A stretch of 64,000 nt of DNA from Gaetbulibacter sp. 4G1 (GTDB lineage Bacteria; Bacteroidota; Bacteroidia; Flavobacteriales; Flavobacteriaceae): contig NZ_MDVN01000009.1 in NCBI RefSeq assembly GCF_002741945.1, forward strand, positions 124,001 through 188,000, given 5' to 3'. Both the position numbers and the translations under genes were made by a program. The notes below the pieces were generated by a model, which saw nothing but the letters and a program-made list of their open reading frames with translations, was not told the DNA's origin and did no database searches. This document shows, in pieces, positions 57,018 through 64,000 of the stretch (position 1 is the stretch's first letter; each line of letters opens with the position of its first letter).

Positions 57018-58373
57018 CTAATTAATAAGCTTAATTACCTCATCAAAATCAAGTCCTCCATAATTACCAGAACTCATTAATAACAATGCTTTATCATCAA
57101 AGTTTTGAGAGAATAAAAAATCTTTAAAGTCGGCTGGATTGGTGTAAATAATTAAATCGTCACGCTCAAAAGCATTTGAGATTTGTTCATGAGTCACTTT
57201 TTCTAATTTTTTAATTTCAACGGCATGAGGGGAATAAAATACTACTGCAATATCAGCTTCATCTAACGCGCCTTTGTATTCTTTTAAAAACTCAGCATTT
57301 AAACTGCTGTAAGTATGCAATTCTAAACAAGCTACTAGAGTTCTGTTTTTATATTGTTCTTTAACCGCATTGGTCGTAGCTTCAACTTTACTTGGCGAGT
57401 GTGCAAAATCTTTATAAGCAACGCTGGTTTTACTTTCTGCAATTTTTTCAAGACGCTTGCTAGCACCTTTAAAAGTAGCTATAGCTTCATAAAAATCGTC
57501 TTCGTCAATACCCATATGCTGACAAATCCATTTGGCCCCTGCCAAATTATTAAGGTTATGCTTTCCAAAAACTTCAATTGGTAAATCACCCTCTGGAGTT
57601 TCCAATAATGTTTGTCCGTTTTCAACGGTGTATTCTGGAGTTTGGTAAGCTATCTTTCTAATCGTATTCTCACTCGCTTCAACAATGCGTTTAACATCAT
57701 CATCTTCCTCATTATAATTTATACTACCGCCATTAACTATAGAATCTACAAAAATGCTAAACTGTTCTACATAGTTTTCGTAGGTAGGAAAAACGTTAAT
57801 ATGGTCCCAAGCAATACCACTTAATAAAGCAATGTTAGGTTTGTATAAATGAAATTTTGGTCGTCTATCAATTGGAGAACTTAAATATTCATCACCTTCT
57901 AAAACTATAAAATCATTTTCTTCGGTAAGCTTTACCATAACATCAAAACCATCTAACTGGGCGCCAACCATATAATCAACATCCCTATCATGGTAATGCA
58001 TAACATGAAGTATCATTGAAGTTATAGTTGTTTTCCCGTGACTTCCACCAATAACAACCCTTGTTTTATGTTTAGATTGTTCGTACAAAAACTCTGGATA
58101 AGAATATATTTTTAAACCTAATTCTTGAGCTTTTAACAGCTCAGGATTATCAGCTTTAGCATGCATTCCCAAAACAATAGCATCTAAACTATTTGTTATT
58201 TTTTCAGGAAACCAACCAAACGCTTTTGGTAAAAGTCCCTTAGCGTTTAAACGCGATTTTGATGGCTCAAAAATAATGTCGTCGCTCCCAGTTACGTTAT
58301 ATTCTCTATTGTGTAATGCTAGTGCTAAATTATGCATTGCTGCACCACCAATGGCTATAAAATGTACGTTCAT
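57018..58373 (-). CDS. mpl: UDP-MurNAc:tripeptide ligase Mpl
   Basis: 451 residues of the Mur ligase family: N-terminal Rossmann motif FIAIGGAAMHNLALAL, P-loop GGSHGKTTITSMI (~110-122), Lys/His centre and a C-terminal domain with FAHSPSKVEATTNAV. The short N-terminal domain and VTGSD start fit Mpl, which reattaches recovered tripeptide to UDP-MurNAc in wall recycling. MurC was considered, but MurC normally has a different context and core marks. It is divergent from no close partner and follows the efflux operon's end. Confidence 0.85.
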   Translation of the reverse strand: MNVHFIAIGGAAMHNLALALHNREYNVTGSDDIIFEPSKSRLNAKGLLPKAFGWFPEKITNSLDAIVLGMHAKADNPELLKAQELGLKIYSYPEFLYEQSKHKTRVVIGGSHGKTTITSMILHVMHYHDRDVDYMVGAQLDGFDVMVKLTEENDFIVLEGDEYLSSPIDRRPKFHLYKPNIALLSGIAWDHINVFPTYENYVEQFSIFVDSIVNGGSINYNEEDDDVKRIVEASENTIRKIAYQTPEYTVENGQTLLETPEGDLPIEVFGKHNLNNLAGAKWICQHMGIDEDDFYEAIATFKGASKRLEKIAESKTSVAYKDFAHSPSKVEATTNAVKEQYKNRTLVACLELHTYSSLNAEFLKEYKGALDEADIAVVFYSPHAVEIKKLEKVTHEQISNAFERDDLIIYTNPADFKDFLFSQNFDDKALLLMSSGNYGGLDFDEVIKLIN

Positions 58374-58394
58374 ATATACTTACTATGTAGTGTT

Positions 58395-58402
58395 CAAATA
58401 TA
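58395..58402 (-). promoter_or_regulatory. -7 promoter element of mpl
   Basis: On the minus strand TATATTTG matches TAnnTTTG exactly, 21 bases before the mpl ATG. A TTG lies about 24 bases upstream, slightly outside the usual spacing. Confidence 0.5.
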
Positions 58403-58436
58403 CTTTTTTTACTATGAATACGCGAACAATTCCTGC

Positions 58437-59834
58437 CTATATATTTGGATTTACAGCCAGACTATTAAACAATTTAGCTTTGGTGCTAAAAAATTCATTT
58501 TGCAATTCTATGGCTTTTAACTTTACATCTATTAATTTGCTTTCTCGAGAATTTACTAAAAATAAAGAGCTTTCTCCTAACATGAATTTCCGTTCTTCTG
58601 CTTTAACTAAATTTTCATAGTCTTCAACAATAGTTTCAGTCAAATCATTTTGAACAATATACGATGTCAACTCTTTTTTTATAGCGGTAATTTTATTCCC
58701 AATATTTAATTGAGAAGTAACTATTTCATATTTAATATCTTTAAGTTTTAGCTTGGCTAATTTTAAATTTCCTCGTTCTTTTCTTAAAAATAAAGGAAAA
58801 ACAAGATTTAAACCACTCTTATAATTTAAAGTATTAAAAGCATTTAGCGTTTCTGGCGTTTGGTTTAAAAAATTATATTCCAAATTAACTTTTGGTAATA
58901 ACATGTTTGCTTTTAAACGTTTATCAATCATTAAACTTTGTTGTTTATAGTTTAGAGATTGTAATTTAGGATGCTTCTCTAGATCAAAATCGCCAGTTAT
59001 CAATTCAGAAATCTCCAAAACTGTATCTATTATAGTTTCACTATCAACATCCGGAATAACATTAGATTGTAATTCTACAGGAATATTACCATCTAACCAA
59101 AGGTAATTTGATAATTCAAGAGAGGCTTTTAATAGTTTTACATTAGCTTTTTCTAAATTAAGTTTTCTATTGTTTACCGTTATTCGTGCTTCTAGAGAAT
59201 CAACAGCTGCGGTTTCTCCTAACCTTACCTGTTGTTTTATACCATCAAATCTTACCAAGGCGTTGGCCAAAAACTCCTTATAAACTTGTGCTTCATTATA
59301 CCTTCTTAGCCAATTGAAATAAACTAAGGAAGCATCATATAAAATGGAATTTACTACAATATTTCTATCAACTTTAGCTTGCTCTCTAAAAAATTTGGCT
59401 TGTTTAAGCGCTGCCATTCTTTTATTAATCAATAATCCTTGCGCTACTGAAAATGACACTCCGGCACTATACACCCCATCTTGAGGAAGTGTCGCTTCTG
59501 GATTTAAAAATACGCCATCGGCTTCTTCAAAATTCGCTTTCAATTCTATACCATACCATGTTGGAATTTTGAATGTTGCATTTAGTTTATCAAAGTATTC
59601 TGTATTTTTAAATTTTTTCCTTTCATAATCAACCTCAATTTTAGGGTCAAACCCCCCTCTAGCTTTCATTAGTTTTGCTTGACTTTTATCAATAATAAGG
59701 TTAGCTTGTTTAACTATAGGATGGTAAGCTTTTATATAACCTAAATACTCATCAAAACGCATAATAGTAGTTTCATCTTGAGCAAATAAAGAGCCATAAA
59801 TGCAGATACACAGTATAATTAATAGTTGCTTCAT
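58437..59834 (-). CDS. TolC-family outer-membrane efflux protein
   Basis: 465 residues: signal peptide (MKQLLIILCICIYGSLFAQ), then two long helical repeats typical of TolC barrels (~35-245 and ~265-455), with GFDPKIEVDYERK and the repeat mark VNLEYNFLNQTPE. TolC proteins form the outer-membrane duct of tripartite pumps and type I exporters. Its start overlaps the HlyD gene stop by 4 bases, so they are co-translated. It ends the TetR-ABC-HlyD-TolC operon. Confidence 0.9.
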   Translation of the reverse strand: MKQLLIILCICIYGSLFAQDETTIMRFDEYLGYIKAYHPIVKQANLIIDKSQAKLMKARGGFDPKIEVDYERKKFKNTEYFDKLNATFKIPTWYGIELKANFEEADGVFLNPEATLPQDGVYSAGVSFSVAQGLLINKRMAALKQAKFFREQAKVDRNIVVNSILYDASLVYFNWLRRYNEAQVYKEFLANALVRFDGIKQQVRLGETAAVDSLEARITVNNRKLNLEKANVKLLKASLELSNYLWLDGNIPVELQSNVIPDVDSETIIDTVLEISELITGDFDLEKHPKLQSLNYKQQSLMIDKRLKANMLLPKVNLEYNFLNQTPETLNAFNTLNYKSGLNLVFPLFLRKERGNLKLAKLKLKDIKYEIVTSQLNIGNKITAIKKELTSYIVQNDLTETIVEDYENLVKAEERKFMLGESSLFLVNSRESKLIDVKLKAIELQNEFFSTKAKLFNSLAVNPNI

Positions 59835-61186
59835 GCCTTGTTTTTTTTATCTGAACCTTGTTGAGTTGGCTTATAGTAATTTGGTGGAAATCCGTTTAGT
59901 TTTCGCCATAATTCAAACCAAATTGGAACATCGTTTAATAACGCCATAGTTTTTGCCCCAGAACCTACTCGAATGGCTTCTGGCCAAGTATTATTTTCAT
60001 TTTCTGGCGCAAGCAAAACGCGATACTTCCCATTATCGCTAATAAAATTTTCTATGGCTACAATTTTGCCTCCATAGGTTCCGTATGACACATTTGGCCA
60101 TCCGCTAAAAACAATGGCTGGCCATCCATCAAACTGTATTCTCACCTTTTCGCCAATATTTAATAAGGGTAAATCTATTGGTTCAACATAAGTCTCTACT
60201 GCCAAATCATATTGTGTTGGCATAATACCAACTAAACGGTCGCCTTCTTTAAAGGTTTCTCCTAAGCCTCCTCGAATAGCTTTATTTATAAACCCATCTT
60301 GAGGTGCTGTAACATAGCGTAATTTATTTCGTATTTCGTAATTTGAAAAACTATTTTCAAGTTTACTTACTTGTGCTTCAGCATTAAACCTATTAGATTC
60401 TGCAGTGAATTTATCACTTTGTGCTTTTGAAATTTTATCATTATAAGAAGCTCGTATTCGAGATATTTCAACTTCAGCATTTATAATATTATTTTTACTT
60501 GCTAATAACTTATTTTCCTGAGATATTAATTTTGCTTGAGTTTCTTGAAGCTTTAAACGCTTTGTTTCAACATCTTTCAATGCTTTCAACCCTTCTTCTT
60601 GGAGCATACGGGTTCTGTTATACTGTCTTTGGGCAATATCTATGTTTGTTTGAGCAGCTTTTAAGTCTATACTATCACTCTTTACTTTTAAATGTGATTG
60701 CATAAGCTTATTTTTAGCTTGCTCAAGTTTCAAACTACGTTCTGTAGACAAAGCCAATACTTGACGCTCTAAAGCTTTAGTTTTTTCAGAATAGGAATTA
60801 ACTGATGATGTTTTAGAATTAATTTGCTCCTGAGTTCTTTCGACTAAATTAGGATCAAAATAGTCACTTTTAATTTCCGAAATCTCTAAAATAGTATCTC
60901 CTTTTTTTACTTGATCGCCTTCTTGCACATACCATTTTTCTATTTTACCTGGAATTGGAGATTGAATGGTTTGTGGTCTCTGGTCCAACTTTAATGTTGT
61001 TACCTTTCCATTTCCTGTAATATTTTGAGTCCATGGAAAAAATAAAACGATAAAAGAAAAAATAGTCGCACCTAAAAGAAGCCTATTAAAATGTTTATAA
61101 TAATTTTTATTAAAAGTTTTTTGCCCCGATTTATACTTTAAAAAATCGAATTTTTTATTTAATGTATTGTGAGATATATTTAACAT
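59831..61186 (-). CDS. HlyD-family periplasmic adaptor
   Basis: 451 residues: a cytoplasmic N-terminus, one TM helix (~34-54), a biotinyl-lipoyl half (~72-110, ITGNGKVTTLKLDQRPQT and GKIEKWYVQEGDQVKKG), a long coiled coil (~115-280), the second lipoyl half (~285-330) and a beta-barrel region. Such adaptors link an inner-membrane ABC protein to TolC. It lies 11 bases after the ABC gene. Confidence 0.9.
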   Translation of the reverse strand: MLNISHNTLNKKFDFLKYKSGQKTFNKNYYKHFNRLLLGATIFSFIVLFFPWTQNITGNGKVTTLKLDQRPQTIQSPIPGKIEKWYVQEGDQVKKGDTILEISEIKSDYFDPNLVERTQEQINSKTSSVNSYSEKTKALERQVLALSTERSLKLEQAKNKLMQSHLKVKSDSIDLKAAQTNIDIAQRQYNRTRMLQEEGLKALKDVETKRLKLQETQAKLISQENKLLASKNNIINAEVEISRIRASYNDKISKAQSDKFTAESNRFNAEAQVSKLENSFSNYEIRNKLRYVTAPQDGFINKAIRGGLGETFKEGDRLVGIMPTQYDLAVETYVEPIDLPLLNIGEKVRIQFDGWPAIVFSGWPNVSYGTYGGKIVAIENFISDNGKYRVLLAPENENNTWPEAIRVGSGAKTMALLNDVPIWFELWRKLNGFPPNYYKPTQQGSDKKNKA

Positions 61187-61197
61187 AATAAGCCTTT

Positions 61198-62853
61198 TTA
61201 AACAATTTTCCCTTTTTTAAGTGTTATTACGTTTTCGCATTTTTTTTGCCAACTTTCATTAGCACTAGCGATAATAAGTGTCCAAGGATTCTTTTTATCC
61301 AAGAGAAAGTCCATTATACGATTTATCTCTTGTGCTTCAAATTGATCTAAAGGATCCTCAAGTATTAACAATTTTGGTTTTTTTACAATTGCCCTAGCCA
61401 AAATTATTTTTTTAGTAATAGCATAAGATATACGTTTCCCTTCTGGATATATAATGGTATTCAAACCTTTTGATTGCTCTTTAACAAAGCTTTTTAGTCC
61501 TGTTTTATCAATTGCCCAAAACACATCATCATCTGTAATACTCTCATCTCCAAAAGTGATATTTTCTCTAAGTGTTGCCTCAAAAGGTGTTTCCTCAGAC
61601 AGTGAGAGCCCTACTTGCGATCGATATGTGTTAATTTGCATATTATCTAATGATGTATTGTCTAAAAAAACAGTTCCTCTTGTTGGTTTTATAATTCCAG
61701 CTAACAAACGTAATAAGCTAGATTTCCCTGAACCATTCTCTCCACTAACAAGTATGCTTGTATTTGCATTAATTTTTAGGTTTATGTCTTCTAGAATATT
61801 CTTTTCTCTATTCTGCACATTATAATTAACGCCTTCTAGTTCTAATAGAAAATCATCTTTAAAACTTGAGATTTCACCATCTTGACCTTCTAATTCTTTA
61901 TCAACAACTTGTCCTATCTTCTCTAAAGAAGTTAAAATATCATAGAAGGACTCAAGACCTAAAATTAGTTTTTCTACTGAGTTTATAACTATTAAAATAA
62001 TAATTTCAGCCGCTACAAATTGCCCTATATTCATTTTTTGCTGTAGCACTAAAACGCCTCCTATTATTAATAAACTTGCAGTTACTATAACTTTAAAGCT
62101 TATCATTTGGATAAACTGAACAACTAATATTTTAAAATGACCTTCTCTAGCATCCAAATATTTAACAACTAATTCATCATTCTTATTTAGGGCCAAATTA
62201 GTTTTCCCAGAAAGCTTAAAACTTACAACTGTTCTTGCTACTTCTTGAATCCAATGTGCTACCTTATATTTATTTTTAGACTCATCAAGGCTAGTTTCCA
62301 TACCTTTTTTGGCTGTAAACTTAAAAACCAAGTAAACCAACAACAGCAACAATAAACCAAATACAATAAAGAATGGATGATAAAGCGATAGCAGAATAAG
62401 CGCAAATAAAATTTGAATAACTCCGGTAGGGATATCTACCAATACTTTAGACAATCCTTTTTGCACATTAAGTGTATCAAAAAAATGATTTGCTAATTCT
62501 GGCGGGTAATAACTTCGTAGCTCATTCATTTTAATCTTTGGAAAACGAAAAACAAACTCAAAGGACGATCTCGTAAAAACACGTTGTTGTATGCTTTCTA
62601 TAATACGCATTTGCATAAGCTGCAAAACTCCTGTAAAAGCAACACCTACAGTTACTAAAATCACTAATACAATCCAAGATGTTGTAATTTGTGCACCTTG
62701 AATTAAATTAATTATTGCTTGTATTCCCAAAGGCAAAGACAATGAAACTAAACTTCCAAAAACCGCATAATAAAAAACTTGTAATACTGCGCGTTTTTCT
62801 AATCTCAGCAAGCCAAAAAGCCTTTGCCAAGGTGTCATAGTAGGATGATTCAT
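61198..62853 (-). CDS. ABC exporter with a degenerate ATPase domain
   Basis: 551 residues: an ABC-type membrane domain (~1-305, about six TM helices) and an ATPase domain. Walker A is intact (GENGSGKS, 371-378). The Q-loop Gln is Ser419, the LSGGQ signature is ISYAI (475-479), Walker B/catalytic DE is E499-D500, and the H-loop His is replaced near 529-530. The fold and order are preserved. ATP binding is likely, but the hydrolysis rate is doubtful. With HlyD and TolC it forms a type I-like export unit. There is no peptidase C39 domain. Confidence 0.82.
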   Translation of the reverse strand: MNHPTMTPWQRLFGLLRLEKRAVLQVFYYAVFGSLVSLSLPLGIQAIINLIQGAQITTSWIVLVILVTVGVAFTGVLQLMQMRIIESIQQRVFTRSSFEFVFRFPKIKMNELRSYYPPELANHFFDTLNVQKGLSKVLVDIPTGVIQILFALILLSLYHPFFIVFGLLLLLLVYLVFKFTAKKGMETSLDESKNKYKVAHWIQEVARTVVSFKLSGKTNLALNKNDELVVKYLDAREGHFKILVVQFIQMISFKVIVTASLLIIGGVLVLQQKMNIGQFVAAEIIILIVINSVEKLILGLESFYDILTSLEKIGQVVDKELEGQDGEISSFKDDFLLELEGVNYNVQNREKNILEDINLKINANTSILVSGENGSGKSSLLRLLAGIIKPTRGTVFLDNTSLDNMQINTYRSQVGLSLSEETPFEATLRENITFGDESITDDDVFWAIDKTGLKSFVKEQSKGLNTIIYPEGKRISYAITKKIILARAIVKKPKLLILEDPLDQFEAQEINRIMDFLLDKKNPWTLIIASANESWQKKCENVITLKKGKIV

Positions 62854-62857
62854 AAGT

Positions 62858-63529
62858 TTATTTTAAGGCTTTAAAAGTTAGGTCAATAAAAAACTGTGAG
62901 GGTGTTGTAGAGTCATCACAATCTGTAATAGATTTAAAATGATCCTTTAAAAAATGCTGATGCAAAGCCCCTTCTATTATGGTACTTGCAAGGCTAGAAG
63001 CGTACACATAGTTAGGGTTTACGTTTAGTATCATATCTCGTAGTCTTGATACTAATCTTTTATAAATAATAAAGTATCCTTCCTTATTTTCGGTATCTAC
63101 TTCTTTAGTTAAATATGATTTAGAATATTCGTTTATAACAATTCTGTTCAATACCTCTTCATTGATATGCGAAAAATTACTATCTTTTTTAATACTTCGG
63201 GCTACAATTTGTATTGCTTTTTCTAATTGTAGTTTATGATCAGAAATATTATGTGTTTCAAAAACAAGCTGATACTCTATCCAAGCCCAATACCAAGATG
63301 TTAAATACAACAGCAACTTATGTTTACTTTCAAAATACCGGTATAAAGAACTCTCGTTAGAACCAATTTTTGTTCCTAGCTTTTTAAACGTAAAATCATC
63401 AAAACCAATTTCATCAATTAATAAAATACTATGCTCAATAATTCGCTTACCTAACTGGGAAGATTCTGGGTCCTTAATAAAGATTTTATCCGGAACTACT
63501 ATTTTTAAATTTGATAGTAAATTATTCAT
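62858..63529 (-). CDS. TetR/AcrR-family repressor of the export operon
   Basis: 223 residues. The N-terminal HTH (~28-75, IDEIGFDDFTFKKLGTKIGSNESSLYRYFESKHKLLLYL as landmarks) has the FxxKxxL...YRYF pattern of TetR proteins. The C-terminal domain is a ligand-binding helical bundle. It is the first gene of the operon, 4 bases before the ABC gene, and a palindrome overlaps its promoter. It probably represses the whole unit until an inducer binds. Confidence 0.85.
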   Translation of the reverse strand: MNNLLSNLKIVVPDKIFIKDPESSQLGKRIIEHSILLIDEIGFDDFTFKKLGTKIGSNESSLYRYFESKHKLLLYLTSWYWAWIEYQLVFETHNISDHKLQLEKAIQIVARSIKKDSNFSHINEEVLNRIVINEYSKSYLTKEVDTENKEGYFIIYKRLVSRLRDMILNVNPNYVYASSLASTIIEGALHQHFLKDHFKSITDCDDSTTPSQFFIDLTFKALK

Positions 63530-63547
63530 TTATAAACATTTTAATTG

Positions 63548-63570
63548 CAAATATAATAGTAATACTATTA
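63548..63570 (-). promoter_or_regulatory. Operator and -7 element for the TetR-export operon
   Basis: TAATAGTA-a-TACTATTA (63554-63570) is a perfect 17-base palindrome with one central base. Its left end overlaps the minus-strand -7 element TATATTTG (63548-63555). The size and position fit a TetR repressor site that blocks RNA polymerase. The tetR start codon lies 19 bases downstream of the -7 element. Confidence 0.6.
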
Positions 63571-63639
63571 ATTTGAAAAATAAAAACAAAAAAAGTTGTA
63601 CGATCAAGAACAACTTACTGAATACTAACTACTTAAAAA

Positions 63640-64000
63640 TTACAATTTTAAGATGTTTTGCCTTTGTTTCTTAAAAATATCTATTTCTGGCAGCTTATTA
63701 ATGGCTAAATTGATATACTTTAAAGCTTCAGATTTATTTTTTTTATGCGTATTTATTTGTGCCAATCGGTAGTGAGCCCAGGCTTTAGGAACACCATCCT
63801 TAGCTGAATAATTGGTTATATATGTGTGTAAACAGCGCTCTCCCTTTTCAAGCTGAATATTATATTCAGCAGCAACTTTTCCAATTTGATAATGCAGTGC
63901 ATTACGCTGATGCTTTTGTTGAGTAGCCTCAATATTTTTTATAGCTTTTTGAGGTTGTTTTTGATTTTTGTAAAAATTGGTAAGTTTGTTAAAGCAGGTT
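63640..64000 (-). CDS. TPR-repeat protein, C-terminal part only
   Basis: The frame is open to the right edge. About 120 codons are visible and the stop is at 63640-63642. The sequence shows helical repeats (FYKNQKQPQKAIKNIEA, HYQIGKVAAEYNIQL, AWAHYRLAQINTHKKNKS and EALKYINLAINKLPE), typical of tetratricopeptide repeats, and ends QRQNILKL. The N-terminus and any signal or membrane part lie beyond 64000. Function is not known. Confidence 0.7.
   Translation of the reverse strand, partial: TCFNKLTNFYKNQKQPQKAIKNIEATQQKHQRNALHYQIGKVAAEYNIQLEKGERCLHTYITNYSAKDGVPKAWAHYRLAQINTHKKNKSEALKYINLAINKLPEIDIFKKQRQNILKL

Noticed and set aside
57018-58373. murC (UDP-MurNAc:L-Ala ligase)
   Set aside because: The short N-terminal domain and layout fit Mpl better, and no division/cell-wall gene cluster surrounds it.
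61454-61825. 123-residue plus-strand frame inside the ABC exporter gene
   Set aside because: It is the mirror of the ATPase domain coding strand; Ser/Phe-rich and no own start signal.

Overview
The window looks like a chromosome segment from a gliding member of the Flavobacteriaceae (phylum Bacteroidota). It carries gldK, gldL, gldM and gldN of the gliding motor and type IX secretion system (T9SS), plus gldB and gldC. It also has an exosortase F pair, TonB-receptor biology, A+T-rich DNA, and several promoters with the Bacteroidota -7 element TAnnTTTG. No rRNA genes or CRISPR arrays were seen.

Layout. (1) 1-5221 is accessory DNA on the plus strand. It holds a 5'-truncated barrel-like protein, a 56-residue ORF, two exported or membrane unknowns, a PD-(D/E)XK nuclease-like protein, and a chimeric ORF that joins an McrB-type N-terminal fragment to the C-terminal half of a serine recombinase. 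This block abuts the 3' end of an initiator tRNA-Met gene (5222-5294, minus) and looks like the deleted remnant of an integrated element that carried a defence operon. (2) 5366-18694 is core and mostly minus strand: CPXCG protein, LRR protein, ABC-F ATPase, DUF983 protein, FAD oxidoreductase, then topA, a degenerate arginase-fold gene and gldKLMN. (3) 18754-22143 holds a membrane protein and three lipoproteins. (4) 22229-29897 is a plus-strand housekeeping run: miaB, a sigma-54 activator, a tandem pair of lptE genes, secG and groESL. (5) 29900-36608 is a minus-strand surface and metal region: transglutaminase-like protein, heavy-metal-binding proteins, a TonB receptor, a HYC_CC_PP-type protein and xrtF with its partner. 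(6) 36695-44993 contains a free-methionine sulfoxide reductase, purH and the cell-shape operon mreBCD-mrdA-rodA. (7) 45043-50864 contains a lipoprotein hydrolase, gldBC, nadE, an atypical response regulator and dnaG. (8) 50994-58373 contains an ECF sigma/anti-sigma/outer-membrane unit, an SGNH hydrolase, a cell-wall amidase, a membrane protein with ExbD-like domains, and mpl. (9) 58437-64000 is a TetR-ABC-HlyD-TolC export operon with a palindromic operator candidate, then the end of a TPR gene.

How genes work together. GldKLMN form the T9SS/gliding core. GldB and GldC are accessory gliding proteins. MreBCD, PBP2 and RodA build the lateral wall, while Mpl and the amidase recycle or remodel it. 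LptE, SecG and GroESL serve envelope biogenesis and folding. The two metal-binding-domain proteins, the TonB receptor and the HYC protein look like one metal (probably copper) handling unit. The most unusual items are the chimeric recombinase/McrB junction and its nuclease neighbour, an ABC exporter whose Q-loop, signature, Walker B and H-loop all deviate, an arginase-fold protein lacking metal ligands, a response regulator with Glu at the phosphoacceptor site, a tandem lptE duplication, and a structured intergenic repeat present twice.
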